A DNA stretch of 11,656 nucleotides from Natronohydrobacter sp. (GCA_007117255.1 SKGU01000285.1:1-11656); one strand, 5' to 3'. Shown: positions 1-7,730, counted from the first letter of the stretch. Notes: generated by a model from the sequence alone, not told the origin. Program-made: numbers and translations.

Positions 1-274
1 AGCGCAAGGCCCAGCGGCGCAACGCCTCCAGCGCCTGCATCTCGCCGATCGGATCAGCGGGCCGGGTCAGCAGATCAGGGCAAAGCGCGCGGGCATCCGC
101 CAGCCCCATCCCGTGCCGCAGTCCGCGCGCCTCTGCATCACGGTTCAGACAGACCAGCCGGTCTGCGCCGCGCTCTTTGGCCAGCAGCGCAAAGCCGCCC
201 GGTGCCGGATTACGGCGCAGCGACAGCTCGGATCGGAAGCGGGGCAGCCAGAGTGACAGGATACGGCGGGGCAT
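1..274 (-). CDS. imuB: ImuB, Y-family DNA polymerase homologue of the SOS mutasome (5' part, cut by window edge)
   Basis: Only the first 91 residues are inside the window. The protein starts MPRRILSLWLPRF and continues through LNRDAEARGLRHGMGLADARALCPDL (residues 43 to 68), which matches the N-terminus of alphaproteobacterial ImuB. ImuB proteins are inactive relatives of DinB. In line with that, the ILSLWLPRF segment sits where active Y-family polymerases carry the DxDxF metal-binding motif, and the acidic residues are absent. ImuB is known to bridge the DnaE2 polymerase to the beta clamp during error-prone translesion synthesis after DNA damage. ATG at 274 was chosen because it gives the family N-terminus exactly. 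No Shine-Dalgarno sequence is visible in front of it. A LexA box lies 12 bases upstream. In many relatives imuA precedes imuB; here accA occupies that position, so imuA is not adjacent. The remainder of the gene, and any dnaE2, would lie beyond base 1. Confidence 0.88.
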   Translation of the reverse strand, partial: MPRRILSLWLPRFRSELSLRRNPAPGGFALLAKERGADRLVCLNRDAEARGLRHGMGLADARALCPDLLTRPADPIGEMQALEALRRWALR

Positions 275-286
275 GGCAGCAGTTTT

Positions 287-301
287 GTTCACATAATGTT
301 C
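287..301. promoter_or_regulatory. LexA (SOS) box, GTTC-N7-GTTC
   Basis: The plus strand reads GTTC ACATAAT GTTC, an exact match to the direct-repeat LexA operator described for Alphaproteobacteria (GTTC-N7-GTTC; GAAC-N7-GAAC on the imuB strand). It lies 12 bases upstream of the imuB start codon, next to a candidate -10 element, so bound LexA would block imuB transcription until DNA damage. It is about 70 bases upstream of the candidate accA -10, too far to be obviously repressive for accA. The match is seen directly; LexA binding is inferred. Confidence 0.85.
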
Positions 302-302
302 C

Positions 303-331
303 AATTTAGGGCGTGGCCTTGTCAGAGTCGA
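303..331 (-). promoter_or_regulatory. candidate sigma-70 type promoter for imuB
   Basis: On the minus strand there is TCGACT (complement of 326-331), a 17-base spacer, and TAAATT (complement of 303-308). Each hexamer matches four of six positions of TTGACA/TATAAT. Transcription would begin inside the LexA box, which is the geometry expected for LexA repression. It would leave a leader of roughly 20 bases. The call rests on hexamers and placement only. Confidence 0.35.
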
Positions 332-349
332 GCCGCCGCGCCTTCCAGA

Positions 350-378
350 TTGCAAATTCCGCCACGCTCGCGCATAAG
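350..378 (+). promoter_or_regulatory. candidate sigma-70 type promoter for accA
   Basis: TTGCAA at 350-355 and CATAAG at 373-378 are separated by exactly 17 bases, each matching four of six consensus positions. The predicted start would be near 385, giving a leader of about 20 bases ahead of accA with its ribosome binding site GGGAG at 394-398. This is inferred from motif spacing only. Confidence 0.35.
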
Positions 379-404
379 CCTGTCAGCGAATGTGGGAGTG
401 CCCG

Positions 405-1364
405 ATGAACTATCTGGAATTCGAAAAGCCTCTGGCCGAGATCGAAGGCAAGGCCGCCGAGTTGCGCGCGATGGGTGCAGCGAACCCGGATATGGATGTC
501 GAAAAGGAAGCCGCCGCGCTGGACGCGAAAGCGCAAAAGCTGCTGGTGGATTTGTATCGTGGTCTGACGCCCTGGCGGAAATGTCAGGTTGCACGCCACC
601 CCGACCGCCCCCATTGCCGCCGCTATATCGAGACATTGTTCGATGAATTCACGCCCTTGGCCGGGGATCGCGGTTTTGCCGAAGATGAAGCTGTTATCGG
701 GGGGCTGGGACGCCTGAAAGATCGGCCTGTGATGGTGATCGGTCAGGAAAAGGGCCATGACACGCAAAGCCGGCTCCGGCGCAATTTCGGCATGGCGCGA
801 CCCGAAGGCTACCGCAAGGCAATCCGTCTGATGGATATGGCCGATCGCTTCCGCCTGCCGGTCATCACGCTGGTTGACACGCCCGGTGCATATCCGGGCA
901 AAGGCGCGGAAGAACGCGGCCAATCCGAGGCAATCGCGCGCTGTACGCAGAAATGCCTCAGCCTTGGGGTGCCGCTGGTTTCCGTGATTATTGGCGAGGG
1001 TGGATCAGGCGGAGCTGTCGCATTCGCTACCGCGAACCGCATCGCCATGCTGGAACATTCGGTCTATTCCGTCATTTCGCCCGAAGGCTGTGCATCGATT
1101 CTGTGGAAAGATGCCGAAAAGATGCGCGAGGCGGCAGAAGCCCTGCGCCTGACTGCACAAGACCTCAAGAAACTGGAAGTCATAGACCGCATTATCCCGG
1201 AGCCTCTGGGTGGGGCACAACGCGACCCGCAGACCATGATCAAGGCTGTTGGCGCGGCGTTAGGGGCGATGCTGTCTGAACTGGATGGCAAATCGCCTGA
1301 CGCGCTGCGCAAGGACCGGCGCAAGAAATTCCTGGATATGGGAACAAAAGGGCTGGCTGCTTGA
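405..1364 (+). CDS. accA: Acetyl-CoA carboxylase carboxyltransferase subunit alpha
   Basis: AccA pairs with AccD to form the carboxyltransferase of bacterial acetyl-CoA carboxylase. The enzyme moves the carboxyl group from carboxybiotin on AccB to acetyl-CoA, giving malonyl-CoA, the first committed step of fatty acid synthesis in the cytoplasm. The 319-residue length is normal for the family. The N-terminus MNYLEFEKPLAEIEGKAAEL is a typical AccA helix. Crotonase-fold signatures follow: DTPGAYPG (158-165), the oxyanion-forming GEGGSGGA (197-204) and PEGCASILW (226-234). The start at 405 is preferred over an in-frame ATG at 390 because GGGAG at 394-398 sits 6 bases upstream and homology begins here. 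The gene is single and divergent from imuB. It converges on the next minus-strand gene across 57 bases in which I see no T-tailed terminator. Confidence 0.97.
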   Translation: MNYLEFEKPLAEIEGKAAELRAMGAANPDMDVEKEAAALDAKAQKLLVDLYRGLTPWRKCQVARHPDRPHCRRYIETLFDEFTPLAGDRGFAEDEAVIGGLGRLKDRPVMVIGQEKGHDTQSRLRRNFGMARPEGYRKAIRLMDMADRFRLPVITLVDTPGAYPGKGAEERGQSEAIARCTQKCLSLGVPLVSVIIGEGGSGGAVAFATANRIAMLEHSVYSVISPEGCASILWKDAEKMREAAEALRLTAQDLKKLEVIDRIIPEPLGGAQRDPQTMIKAVGAALGAMLSELDGKSPDALRKDRRKKFLDMGTKGLAA

Positions 1365-1421
1365 GTGGCAAGAGCCGTGGATGGTGGGGCGGTTGCGGCC
1401 ATGCTGTCAGCCTGCGGCAGG

Positions 1422-2474
1422 TCAGCGAGATTGCGTTGCCGCGATCTGGCCGGTTTTGGCGGGCAGATATGGAGCATTGGCGCTTATCGCTGACAGGACA
1501 TCCGCGCATATGGCCCAGACAGGGCGATCTGCATTGATCAATGTTGCCTTGTAGTCAGGTATGTGCGTGCGGGTGTTTCGTTTCAGCGCAGCGAGGTAGC
1601 CTTTTGATCCGACCTTGTGACTGATCGAGTTGCGTTTCGCCAAACGTGTGGCAATCACATCGTCGGGCACTGTCAGGTGAAAGACCTGCCGGAACCTTGG
1701 AATATAGGGTGCGACCGTCGCCCCGTGACCGCCAATAACAAAAACGGGCTCCTTTCGCTTGCGCGCGGCGGCAAAGCTATGTGTGACGCGTGTTTCTGGC
1801 CATGACCAGCGCAGATCCGTTTCAGCAGCCCCGGTGGCACGCAGCAGATCATAGCGCAGATCGCAGAACCTGCCTTGTGTGCAGAAACTGGCGATTTCAG
1901 TATCGGCGTCAATGATGTGATATCCCAGTGCATGCAGGAAATGCCCCAGCGTGGATTTGCCGGTCCCGTTATTGCCAGATACGAGATACAGACCCCGCGG
2001 AATTTCATGATCCGGCATCCGGCCGCGCCGCAGCATCTGCAAGCCCGCGCGCGCCATGTATTTGCGCAGACGATCGCCATGCGCGCCAAGTACTTCCTGC
2101 GCGCGGCTATCCTGGTGGATGGCGCGAAGACAGGCGAGGGCGCGCAAAACCGGATAAGGCGTGTCTGGGCCAAGGCGTGTGATCAGCTCTTGCCATGCTG
2201 TTGCGGCCTCATCAAAAGTTTGTGCCAGCATTGCAGTTTCGGCAAACATACGCAGCAGCGCATCATCGTCGGGCCATTGCCTTCGTGCGTGACGCAACTG
2301 TTCAAGAGCGTCGAAATAGGCACGACATCGATTTTGCATCTGTGCCAGGTCCAAAGCAGTTTCCGGTTGCGGATTACGGGCCTGGAGTGCCGCCAAATAC
2401 ACTGTTGCCCCCCGGAAATCCCCACGTTTCAAGCGCCCTTTAAGACTTTTATGCAAGCCGGGCTGATCCAACAT
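1422..2474 (-). CDS. P-loop kinase-like protein with N-terminal helical repeats, function unknown
   Basis: This is a 350-residue two-part protein. Residues 1 to about 155 are charged and helical, resembling degenerate TPR units (for example LKGRLKRGDFRGATVYLAAL, 11-30). From about 160 there is a P-loop NTPase core. It has a beta strand GLYLVSG, then Walker A GNNGTGKST (167-175), DADTEI (189-194), placed like the substrate-binding acidic motif of shikimate-kinase-type enzymes, and VFVIGGHGA (244-252). A basic segment at 277-292 (RLAKRNSISHKVGSKG) could be the lid. This suggests a small-molecule kinase or nucleotide-dependent transferase, but the substrate is not evident. Walker A differs from the usual GLSGAGKST of APS kinase. 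An in-frame ATG at 2582 would add 36 residues, but those codons look non-coding (TTA, GTA, CGA, several Cys) and the stretch resembles no domain. AGGCGG just before 2474 favours the shorter form. The gene is divergent from the sulfotransferase gene. Confidence 0.72.
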   Translation of the reverse strand: MLDQPGLHKSLKGRLKRGDFRGATVYLAALQARNPQPETALDLAQMQNRCRAYFDALEQLRHARRQWPDDDALLRMFAETAMLAQTFDEAATAWQELITRLGPDTPYPVLRALACLRAIHQDSRAQEVLGAHGDRLRKYMARAGLQMLRRGRMPDHEIPRGLYLVSGNNGTGKSTLGHFLHALGYHIIDADTEIASFCTQGRFCDLRYDLLRATGAAETDLRWSWPETRVTHSFAAARKRKEPVFVIGGHGATVAPYIPRFRQVFHLTVPDDVIATRLAKRNSISHKVGSKGYLAALKRNTRTHIPDYKATLINADRPVWAICADVLSAISANAPYLPAKTGQIAATQSR

Positions 2475-2649
2475 GGCCGCCTGAGTGCAGTGCCATGAGA
2501 TGTTGCGATGCGGCAAGGGAGCGGCACGGTCACAAATAGCGACATCCTTTCGTGATACACAGTCTGACTCTAATCGCGTCATCTTGCCAAATCGCTAATG
2601 CAGAAGTTTCGGCATGATAAACGGGTGATTAAGCAATTTATGGGACAAG

Positions 2650-2667
2650 AGGTGAACGAAATCACCT
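2650..2667. repeat. inverted repeat AGGTGA-N6-TCACCT upstream of the sulfotransferase gene
   Basis: AGGTGA (2650-2655) and TCACCT (2662-2667) form a perfect 6-base dyad with a six-base loop ACGAAA, ending 6 bases before the AAGGA ribosome binding site of the 2686 gene. It could be an operator half-site pair or a small 5'-leader hairpin that affects ribosome access. The symmetry is seen directly; any regulatory role is a guess. Confidence 0.4.
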
Positions 2668-2685
2668 TGGCAAAAGGAATCGCAA

Positions 2686-3375
2686 ATGACAGGATTTCTG
2701 CACCCTGAAGGGGGCTATGTTTTTGTCGTGACCTATGGTCGCTCCGGGTCCACGCTGCTGCAGAACCTGCTGAATACCATTCCGGGATATGTGATCAGGG
2801 GGGAAAACAACAACGCGTTATATCCGCTCTTTGAAAGCTGGTCCGCCGTCACTCAAAGCCCCGATATTACGCGAATGAAAGCTGATGGCACAGTCTCGGA
2901 TGCCGCTCATCCGTGGTTCGGGGCTGAAATTATTGACCCTGACGCTTATCGCGCGACGCTTTGCCATGCTTTCGCGCAACGCATTCTGTGTCTGGCCCCT
3001 GACACCCGTGTCAGTGGCTTCAAGGAAATCCGCACCATTGCCGATCCGGCCCGCTTCGCGGCCTATCTGCGTTTCGTGCAAGCAGGTTTCCCAAATGCGC
3101 GTATCATTTTCAATATCCGCAATGCGTCCGATGTGTGCCGATCTTCCTGGTGGCGCAGTCACGATCCACAAAAGGTTTCGGCCATGATCCAATCTGCGGA
3201 TGCGGTGTTCCGCGCGCATGTTGCGGCAAACCCACGTTGCTGCGTCTTGCTGGATTACGACCAGTATAGCGTGAACCATGACGCGCTTGACCCGCTTTTC
3301 GCACTGCTGGGCGAACGCCCGTCGCGCGCCGCCCTGAATGCAGTCATGGGAACACGTCTGACACATGCAACCTGA
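2686..3375 (+). CDS. Sulfotransferase family protein (PAPS-dependent type)
   Basis: The protein has 229 residues, short but acceptable for a bacterial carbohydrate-type sulfotransferase. Near the N-terminus, YGRSGSTLLQNLLN (17-30) is the 5'-phosphosulfate-binding loop (RSGST type) of PAPS sulfotransferases. IIFNIRNASDVCRSSWW (140-156) fits the 3'-phosphate-binding strand and helix, with Arg145 and Ser148 in the expected places. Such enzymes transfer sulfate from PAPS to a hydroxyl or amine, often on a sugar. There is no signal peptide or membrane segment, so it probably acts in the cytoplasm. AAGGA at 2674-2678 is 7 bases before the ATG. The stop is 47 bases before the large glycosyltransferase gene on the same strand, so the two are probably co-transcribed and the acceptor may be the glycan made by that protein. 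Acceptor and regiochemistry cannot be told from sequence. Confidence 0.82.
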   Translation: MTGFLHPEGGYVFVVTYGRSGSTLLQNLLNTIPGYVIRGENNNALYPLFESWSAVTQSPDITRMKADGTVSDAAHPWFGAEIIDPDAYRATLCHAFAQRILCLAPDTRVSGFKEIRTIADPARFAAYLRFVQAGFPNARIIFNIRNASDVCRSSWWRSHDPQKVSAMIQSADAVFRAHVAANPRCCVLLDYDQYSVNHDALDPLFALLGERPSRAALNAVMGTRLTHAT

Positions 3376-3422
3376 TCTTGCGTGAACGACAGTGCTGCGC
3401 AGAATGCGAAAGGTCTGATCCA

Positions 3423-6400
3423 ATGAATGAAGCCGTCCGTGCGGATATTCCGATGCACTTGTGTCACGAGGCGGGACCGCTGCATGTGCCGGTGCCTGGC
3501 ACCCTGTGGCTGGAGGTTGATCTGCGCGCGAATGCTTTCGCAAATCTGGATTTCTGGGACTGCGCAGGACGTCGCATGCCGCTGCATCTGTCGCTGCGCC
3601 GCGATGCTGGGCAGATCATCGCCAATCGCTGGACCCCAAAAGGTTGGTTCCGCGAAGTTGTTTTCGCTGCACCATTGCGCTCAGGCTTGCATACGCTGTG
3701 CCTTGATTTTCGCGTATCGATTGCTGCGGGCACGACCGTCACCTTGTCGATGGATGGGCAGTATCTGGGCCGCCTTGATGCGCGGCCAAGGCCTGACAGA
3801 ACCGCACGCCTTGGTGTGCGGCGGGGGTTTCCCGGTCTGGGTGGGATTGGCTGGATGACCTGGCCCAAGGGTTTGCAAACGCTGCGAGTTCTCCCTGACT
3901 GGCCGAAGGCACCGCTGCATGTAACAGACCGACTGGAACTGGCTTTGCACACCACGCATGATGCGGTTTTCTGTGACCTTGGCGATGGTGGCGCGTTGGT
4001 GCCTTTCATCGCCCTCGACAGGGCACCGGATGCGCATGGAAAACAATGGTGCCATGCTTTGCTGCCCGGTCGCATCTGGGATGGTTGCAAAGCACAGAAT
4101 GTGACCTTGATTGTGCGCAATGCCGTCGGTGGTGAGATCGCGCGTAAGTCCCTGTCACGATCCGACATTCTGGCAGTCCTGCGGCAACCTCAGACCATGT
4201 GGCTTCTGCGCAAGGACACATTGATGCGGTTGCAGCTTCTGGAGCATGTACATTACGCGCAACTGTGGGCAGAGCTTCCTGACGAGATCAGCGCTTTTCT
4301 TGCTTCCGAGGCGTCGGGTCTGACAAAGGCCGGATTTGCACCACCCTCGCGCGCATATTCGCCTGCTTTCCCGCATGGTGCCGTATCAACGTCAGGCGCA
4401 GCCTGCGACATGTTTCATCGCGCCATTGCAGACGGCTATAACGGTGATCCAGTGGTGCTTTTACATAGGGTTATTCGCACAGCGCGGATGGATGGATCCC
4501 ATACCCGCCAGCTTGTCTTGATGCTTTCGGAATGGTTTTGCCTGAATGATGACCCGCAGAAGCTGGTCGAGGCTGCACGACGGCACGGGGTTGCACGATG
4601 GGACGCTGTGGCAGATCCTTGGGCGCAGATCGCAGCTTTGCCTATGCTGTGGGCCAGTGCTGACTGGCCCGGCTGCCTGCAGGTGCTGCGCCGCGCAAAG
4701 ATGCAACCGCCGGGTTGGGTTGTGACCCCGGCGCTGGGTTGGTTTGCCACAGCCTTGGCGCAGGGCGCGGGCGGCCCGGACTGTATGACATTGAAAGAGT
4801 GCACGGGGCTGATCGTGGCATTGCTGGAGCTGGTGGCGGCGCTTGCCCCTGCGCATATGTCACAAATGGGGTGCCATCGTCTGATCAGGGGAGTGTGCGA
4901 TGTGTTGGCGGCGACACCGCATCTGCCTGATTGGTGTGCCCCATGCTTTGCCGAACTGGCTCTGCGCGCCTATGGGCTGAACGCTGATTTCTGGGCACAA
5001 CTGGACGCGTGTGACGCCGCGATGCCCGCACAGTTGGCACATTGGAATCAAAGCTTTGACCGGCTGCAAAAGGCGCTTTCGGCAGGTGATCAGGCAAAGA
5101 CGCTGAAGGCCGCACGCCCCTATCTGAACGGGCCTTTTGCCGGGCATGATGTTTTGCGCCGTCTTGTATTGCCGGAAATCGCCTTGTGCGGGGCGGCAGA
5201 CAGGCTACCGGATTTTGATCAATGGGTACTGGCCGTGTCGCAGACTGCGGCCGAGGAAGCGGCGTTGCGTTGGCTGGCCTTTCCGCGAGAGCCACGCGCG
5301 CGCGCCGCTTTGGCCTTGCATGTGGATACGGCGATCCACCAAGCTGCATGTGCCGGGCTGCGCGCCGCCACCAGCGATATCCCGCGCCCTCTTCTGTCGG
5401 ATGCGATGCTTGGGCTGGGACAAAGCTTGCACAGGACGCTTGGAGCCATTGCATCGGGGCATTTGCCTGCATCGGACAGGCTTGCGACACTCATCACGCA
5501 GGCCCGGTCAATGGCTTTACCTGAGTCAGATTATATCGGACTTGTGGCCTTGCTGGCGCTTGCCGAAGCGCTTTCGCGTGCAGGTGGATCAGATCAGGCG
5601 TGCGGCTGTATCGACGCGGCGCAGATTAAAGGTTTTGACCCGAATGCTGCAACGCGCCCCGCACTTGCACTGGCATTGGCCCGGTTCGACGCGCTTTGTC
5701 CTGATCCGGCCCTGCGCGCGAAACTACGTGATGCAGTGCCGTTCGATCCCCGGCTTGCATCGCCCCCCGCCGAGGATGCTTTGGCCAAGACGTTGCGTGC
5801 TGCGTCGAACCCCTTCACGGATACACTTGTCGCGCTGATTTCCTGTCGGGCCTATCTTGGCACGCGTGTGCCAGCGATCAGGGCGGCTTGGGGTGACGAT
5901 CTTGCAGCGCTTGGTATTCCCTTGATTACTGTCGTCGGTCGCGCCGCGGATCAGGCCGCGGGAAGCGGCCACCGCTTCGACGGGCAACTTCTGGAGCTTG
6001 ACGCTCCCGATGATTATGAGGGCTTGCCCCAGAAGACCCTTGCCCTGGCCGATTGGGTGCTGGCGCAGACCGGTTTCGGGCGCGTGTTCAAAATAGATGA
6101 TGATTGCTTGCTGGACGCCAAAGCCTTTTTCCATGACCCTACATTTCTGAATGTGCCGTATTACGGACGGCCCTTGCATCGCAAACCCGGCGATATGGAT
6201 CGCGCTTGGCATATGGCGCGGGCAAAGGGTTTGCGCGGACGGCTTGAACTGGACAAATCGCCCGAACCTTCGGTCTATGCGGATGGGGGGACTGGTTATT
6301 GTCTGTCGCGGCCCGCCTTGGCCGCGTTGATTGCTGCGCGCAAGACGGTGCAGGGACAGGCGCTCGAACAGGTCTCATTCATGGAAGACAAGTTGGTCGG

Positions 6401-7730
6401 CGACTTGTTGGCACTGCGTGGGATTTCGGTAGCGGGGCCGAACTACGATGTCGCGATTTTCCGGAAATCTGCGCCCTCAGTACCAGCCATTCCGCAGTAT
6501 CACAGCAGTTTTCTGCCTTTTGCGCAGTCGCGCATCAAGCTGGCGCATCTGGATTCCGGCGGGGCACCAGTGGCTGCGCGCGCTGCTATCGATCAAGCCT
6601 GGCCCAGCCCGATGAAGGTCTGGCCATGTCATCAAGCTGCGCGGGTGGGCTGGGCCAAAAATGCGCTTGATCTGATCAGTCCGCCCGATCGTCTGGAACA
6701 GGCGCGCGATGCAGATGTGACCGTGATTTCGGTCATGCGCAACGAGCGGTTCATGCTGGATCATTTCCTGGCCCATTATCGCCGCCTTGGTGTGGGGGCA
6801 TTTCTGATAGTGGATAACGGGTCAGATGACGGTACGCTTGAGCATCTGCTCGCCCAACCCGATGTCTGCGTTTTTTCCACCGATACGCCCTATCGTCAGT
6901 CTGCCTATGGGGTAATGTGGCAGGAAGCGCTGATGGCGCAATTTCGGCTGGGTCGGTGGTCACTGGTGGCGGATGCCGATGAGCTGGTGTTCTGGACGCT
7001 GCCGGATGCGGACGGGCTGGTGCGGGGCGATCTGGCGGCGCTGTTGCGCGGGGCTGATTTCGAGAGCGCAGATGCAGTACGCCTGTTCATGCTTGATATG
7101 TATCCCAAAGGCCCGATTTCTGACGCGGAATTTCAACAATCTCCGTTCTCAGAGGCCGGATATGTTGACCGTGTTCCGCTGCGCAGCGACTGGCAAGGGC
7201 GCGGCCCATGGTCGAATTGCGCAACCTTCACCAGTGCGCTACGACACCGGTTGATGGAAGAGGCTGGCGCGCCTGCACGCGCCAATCTGTTTGTCGCGCA
7301 GAAATACGCCTTACTGCGGTATCATCCATTCATGCAGCTTTCGACGGGATTGCACTATATCGCTGGCGCAAAGGTGGCGACGCGTGACCTGAGTTTTGCG
7401 CATTTCAAGTACCATGCACGGTTTCATGCCAAGGCAGCGGCCGAAGTGGCGCGCGGGCAGCACTTCAACAATGCTGAAGAATATCGCAACTACCTGCGTC
7501 TTCAGGCAGAAGGACGGAAGATCCTGCATGATCCTGCCCGATCTGTCCGGATACGGGATTGCGCGACAATTCGTGGGCTATGCGGATTGCCAGATGACAG
7601 GACGATCGCTGCTTTCAGGCGTGGCTGCGCGTTGCATGCCGTGTCGTCGCCGCAACAGCAGCATGCAGGGTCGTTGCTTCCGTATGGGATTGGCCCTGCG
7701 CAATATGTGGACCGGATCAGGGTATCGTGA
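3423..7730 (+). CDS. Giant multidomain glycosyltransferase: galectin-like + helical + GT31-like + GT2/GT92-like
   Basis: This 1435-residue protein has no signal peptide or obvious membrane helix. Residues about 20-135 look like a beta sandwich, with N68-R-W and GWFREV (74-79) recalling the galectin sugar-binding signature. Residues about 250-790 are mainly helical and unassigned. Residues 800-1045 carry the GT31 motif series in order: RVPAIRAAWG (815-824), DDYEGLPQKTL (863-873), DDD metal site (892-894), DGGTGYCLSR (954-963), and MEDK (987-990). Residues 1098 to about 1380 form a GT2/GT92-like domain with VMRNE (1104-1108), DNGSDDGT (1131-1138) and DADE (1184-1187). Two glycosyltransfer steps from one polypeptide are therefore likely. 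ATG 3423 is chosen over TTG 3378: AAAGG lies 9 bases upstream, and the TTG reading adds a Cys/Arg-rich 15-residue stub. The last 40 or so residues look unrelated to the family and overlap the convergent gene by 14 bases. Donor and acceptor sugars are unknown. Confidence 0.85.
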   Translation: MNEAVRADIPMHLCHEAGPLHVPVPGTLWLEVDLRANAFANLDFWDCAGRRMPLHLSLRRDAGQIIANRWTPKGWFREVVFAAPLRSGLHTLCLDFRVSIAAGTTVTLSMDGQYLGRLDARPRPDRTARLGVRRGFPGLGGIGWMTWPKGLQTLRVLPDWPKAPLHVTDRLELALHTTHDAVFCDLGDGGALVPFIALDRAPDAHGKQWCHALLPGRIWDGCKAQNVTLIVRNAVGGEIARKSLSRSDILAVLRQPQTMWLLRKDTLMRLQLLEHVHYAQLWAELPDEISAFLASEASGLTKAGFAPPSRAYSPAFPHGAVSTSGAACDMFHRAIADGYNGDPVVLLHRVIRTARMDGSHTRQLVLMLSEWFCLNDDPQKLVEAARRHGVARWDAVADPWAQIAALPMLWASADWPGCLQVLRRAKMQPPGWVVTPALGWFATALAQGAGGPDCMTLKECTGLIVALLELVAALAPAHMSQMGCHRLIRGVCDVLAATPHLPDWCAPCFAELALRAYGLNADFWAQLDACDAAMPAQLAHWNQSFDRLQKALSAGDQAKTLKAARPYLNGPFAGHDVLRRLVLPEIALCGAADRLPDFDQWVLAVSQTAAEEAALRWLAFPREPRARAALALHVDTAIHQAACAGLRAATSDIPRPLLSDAMLGLGQSLHRTLGAIASGHLPASDRLATLITQARSMALPESDYIGLVALLALAEALSRAGGSDQACGCIDAAQIKGFDPNAATRPALALALARFDALCPDPALRAKLRDAVPFDPRLASPPAEDALAKTLRAASNPFTDTLVALISCRAYLGTRVPAIRAAWGDDLAALGIPLITVVGRAADQAAGSGHRFDGQLLELDAPDDYEGLPQKTLALADWVLAQTGFGRVFKIDDDCLLDAKAFFHDPTFLNVPYYGRPLHRKPGDMDRAWHMARAKGLRGRLELDKSPEPSVYADGGTGYCLSRPALAALIAARKTVQGQALEQVSFMEDKLVGDLLALRGISVAGPNYDVAIFRKSAPSVPAIPQYHSSFLPFAQSRIKLAHLDSGGAPVAARAAIDQAWPSPMKVWPCHQAARVGWAKNALDLISPPDRLEQARDADVTVISVMRNERFMLDHFLAHYRRLGVGAFLIVDNGSDDGTLEHLLAQPDVCVFSTDTPYRQSAYGVMWQEALMAQFRLGRWSLVADADELVFWTLPDADGLVRGDLAALLRGADFESADAVRLFMLDMYPKGPISDAEFQQSPFSEAGYVDRVPLRSDWQGRGPWSNCATFTSALRHRLMEEAGAPARANLFVAQKYALLRYHPFMQLSTGLHYIAGAKVATRDLSFAHFKYHARFHAKAAAEVARGQHFNNAEEYRNYLRLQAEGRKILHDPARSVRIRDCATIRGLCGLPDDRTIAAFRRGCALHAVSSPQQQHAGSLLPYGIGPAQYVDRIRVS

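Noticed and set aside
1411..1421. Hairpin CCTG-CGG-CAGG between accA and the P-loop gene as a terminator
   Set aside because: The stem is only four pairs, the flanks do not extend it, and no T-run follows on either strand.
1422..2474. P-loop protein as an APS kinase feeding the sulfotransferase
   Set aside because: The Walker A sequence and the surrounding motifs do not match the APS kinase pattern, so only a generic kinase-like call is supported.
1875..2498. Long open frame on the plus strand opposite the P-loop gene
   Set aside because: Its translation is the antisense of a coherent P-loop protein and shows no domain or ribosome binding site of its own.
2475..2582. 36-residue N-terminal extension of the P-loop protein from ATG 2582
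   Set aside because: Codon choice in this stretch looks non-coding and no domain is apparent; it cannot be fully excluded.
3378..3422. TTG start 2 bases after the sulfotransferase stop that would extend the large glycosyltransferase by 15 residues
   Set aside because: The added residues are Cys/Arg-rich and unlike a protein N-terminus, and the ATG at 3423 has AAAGG 9 bases upstream.
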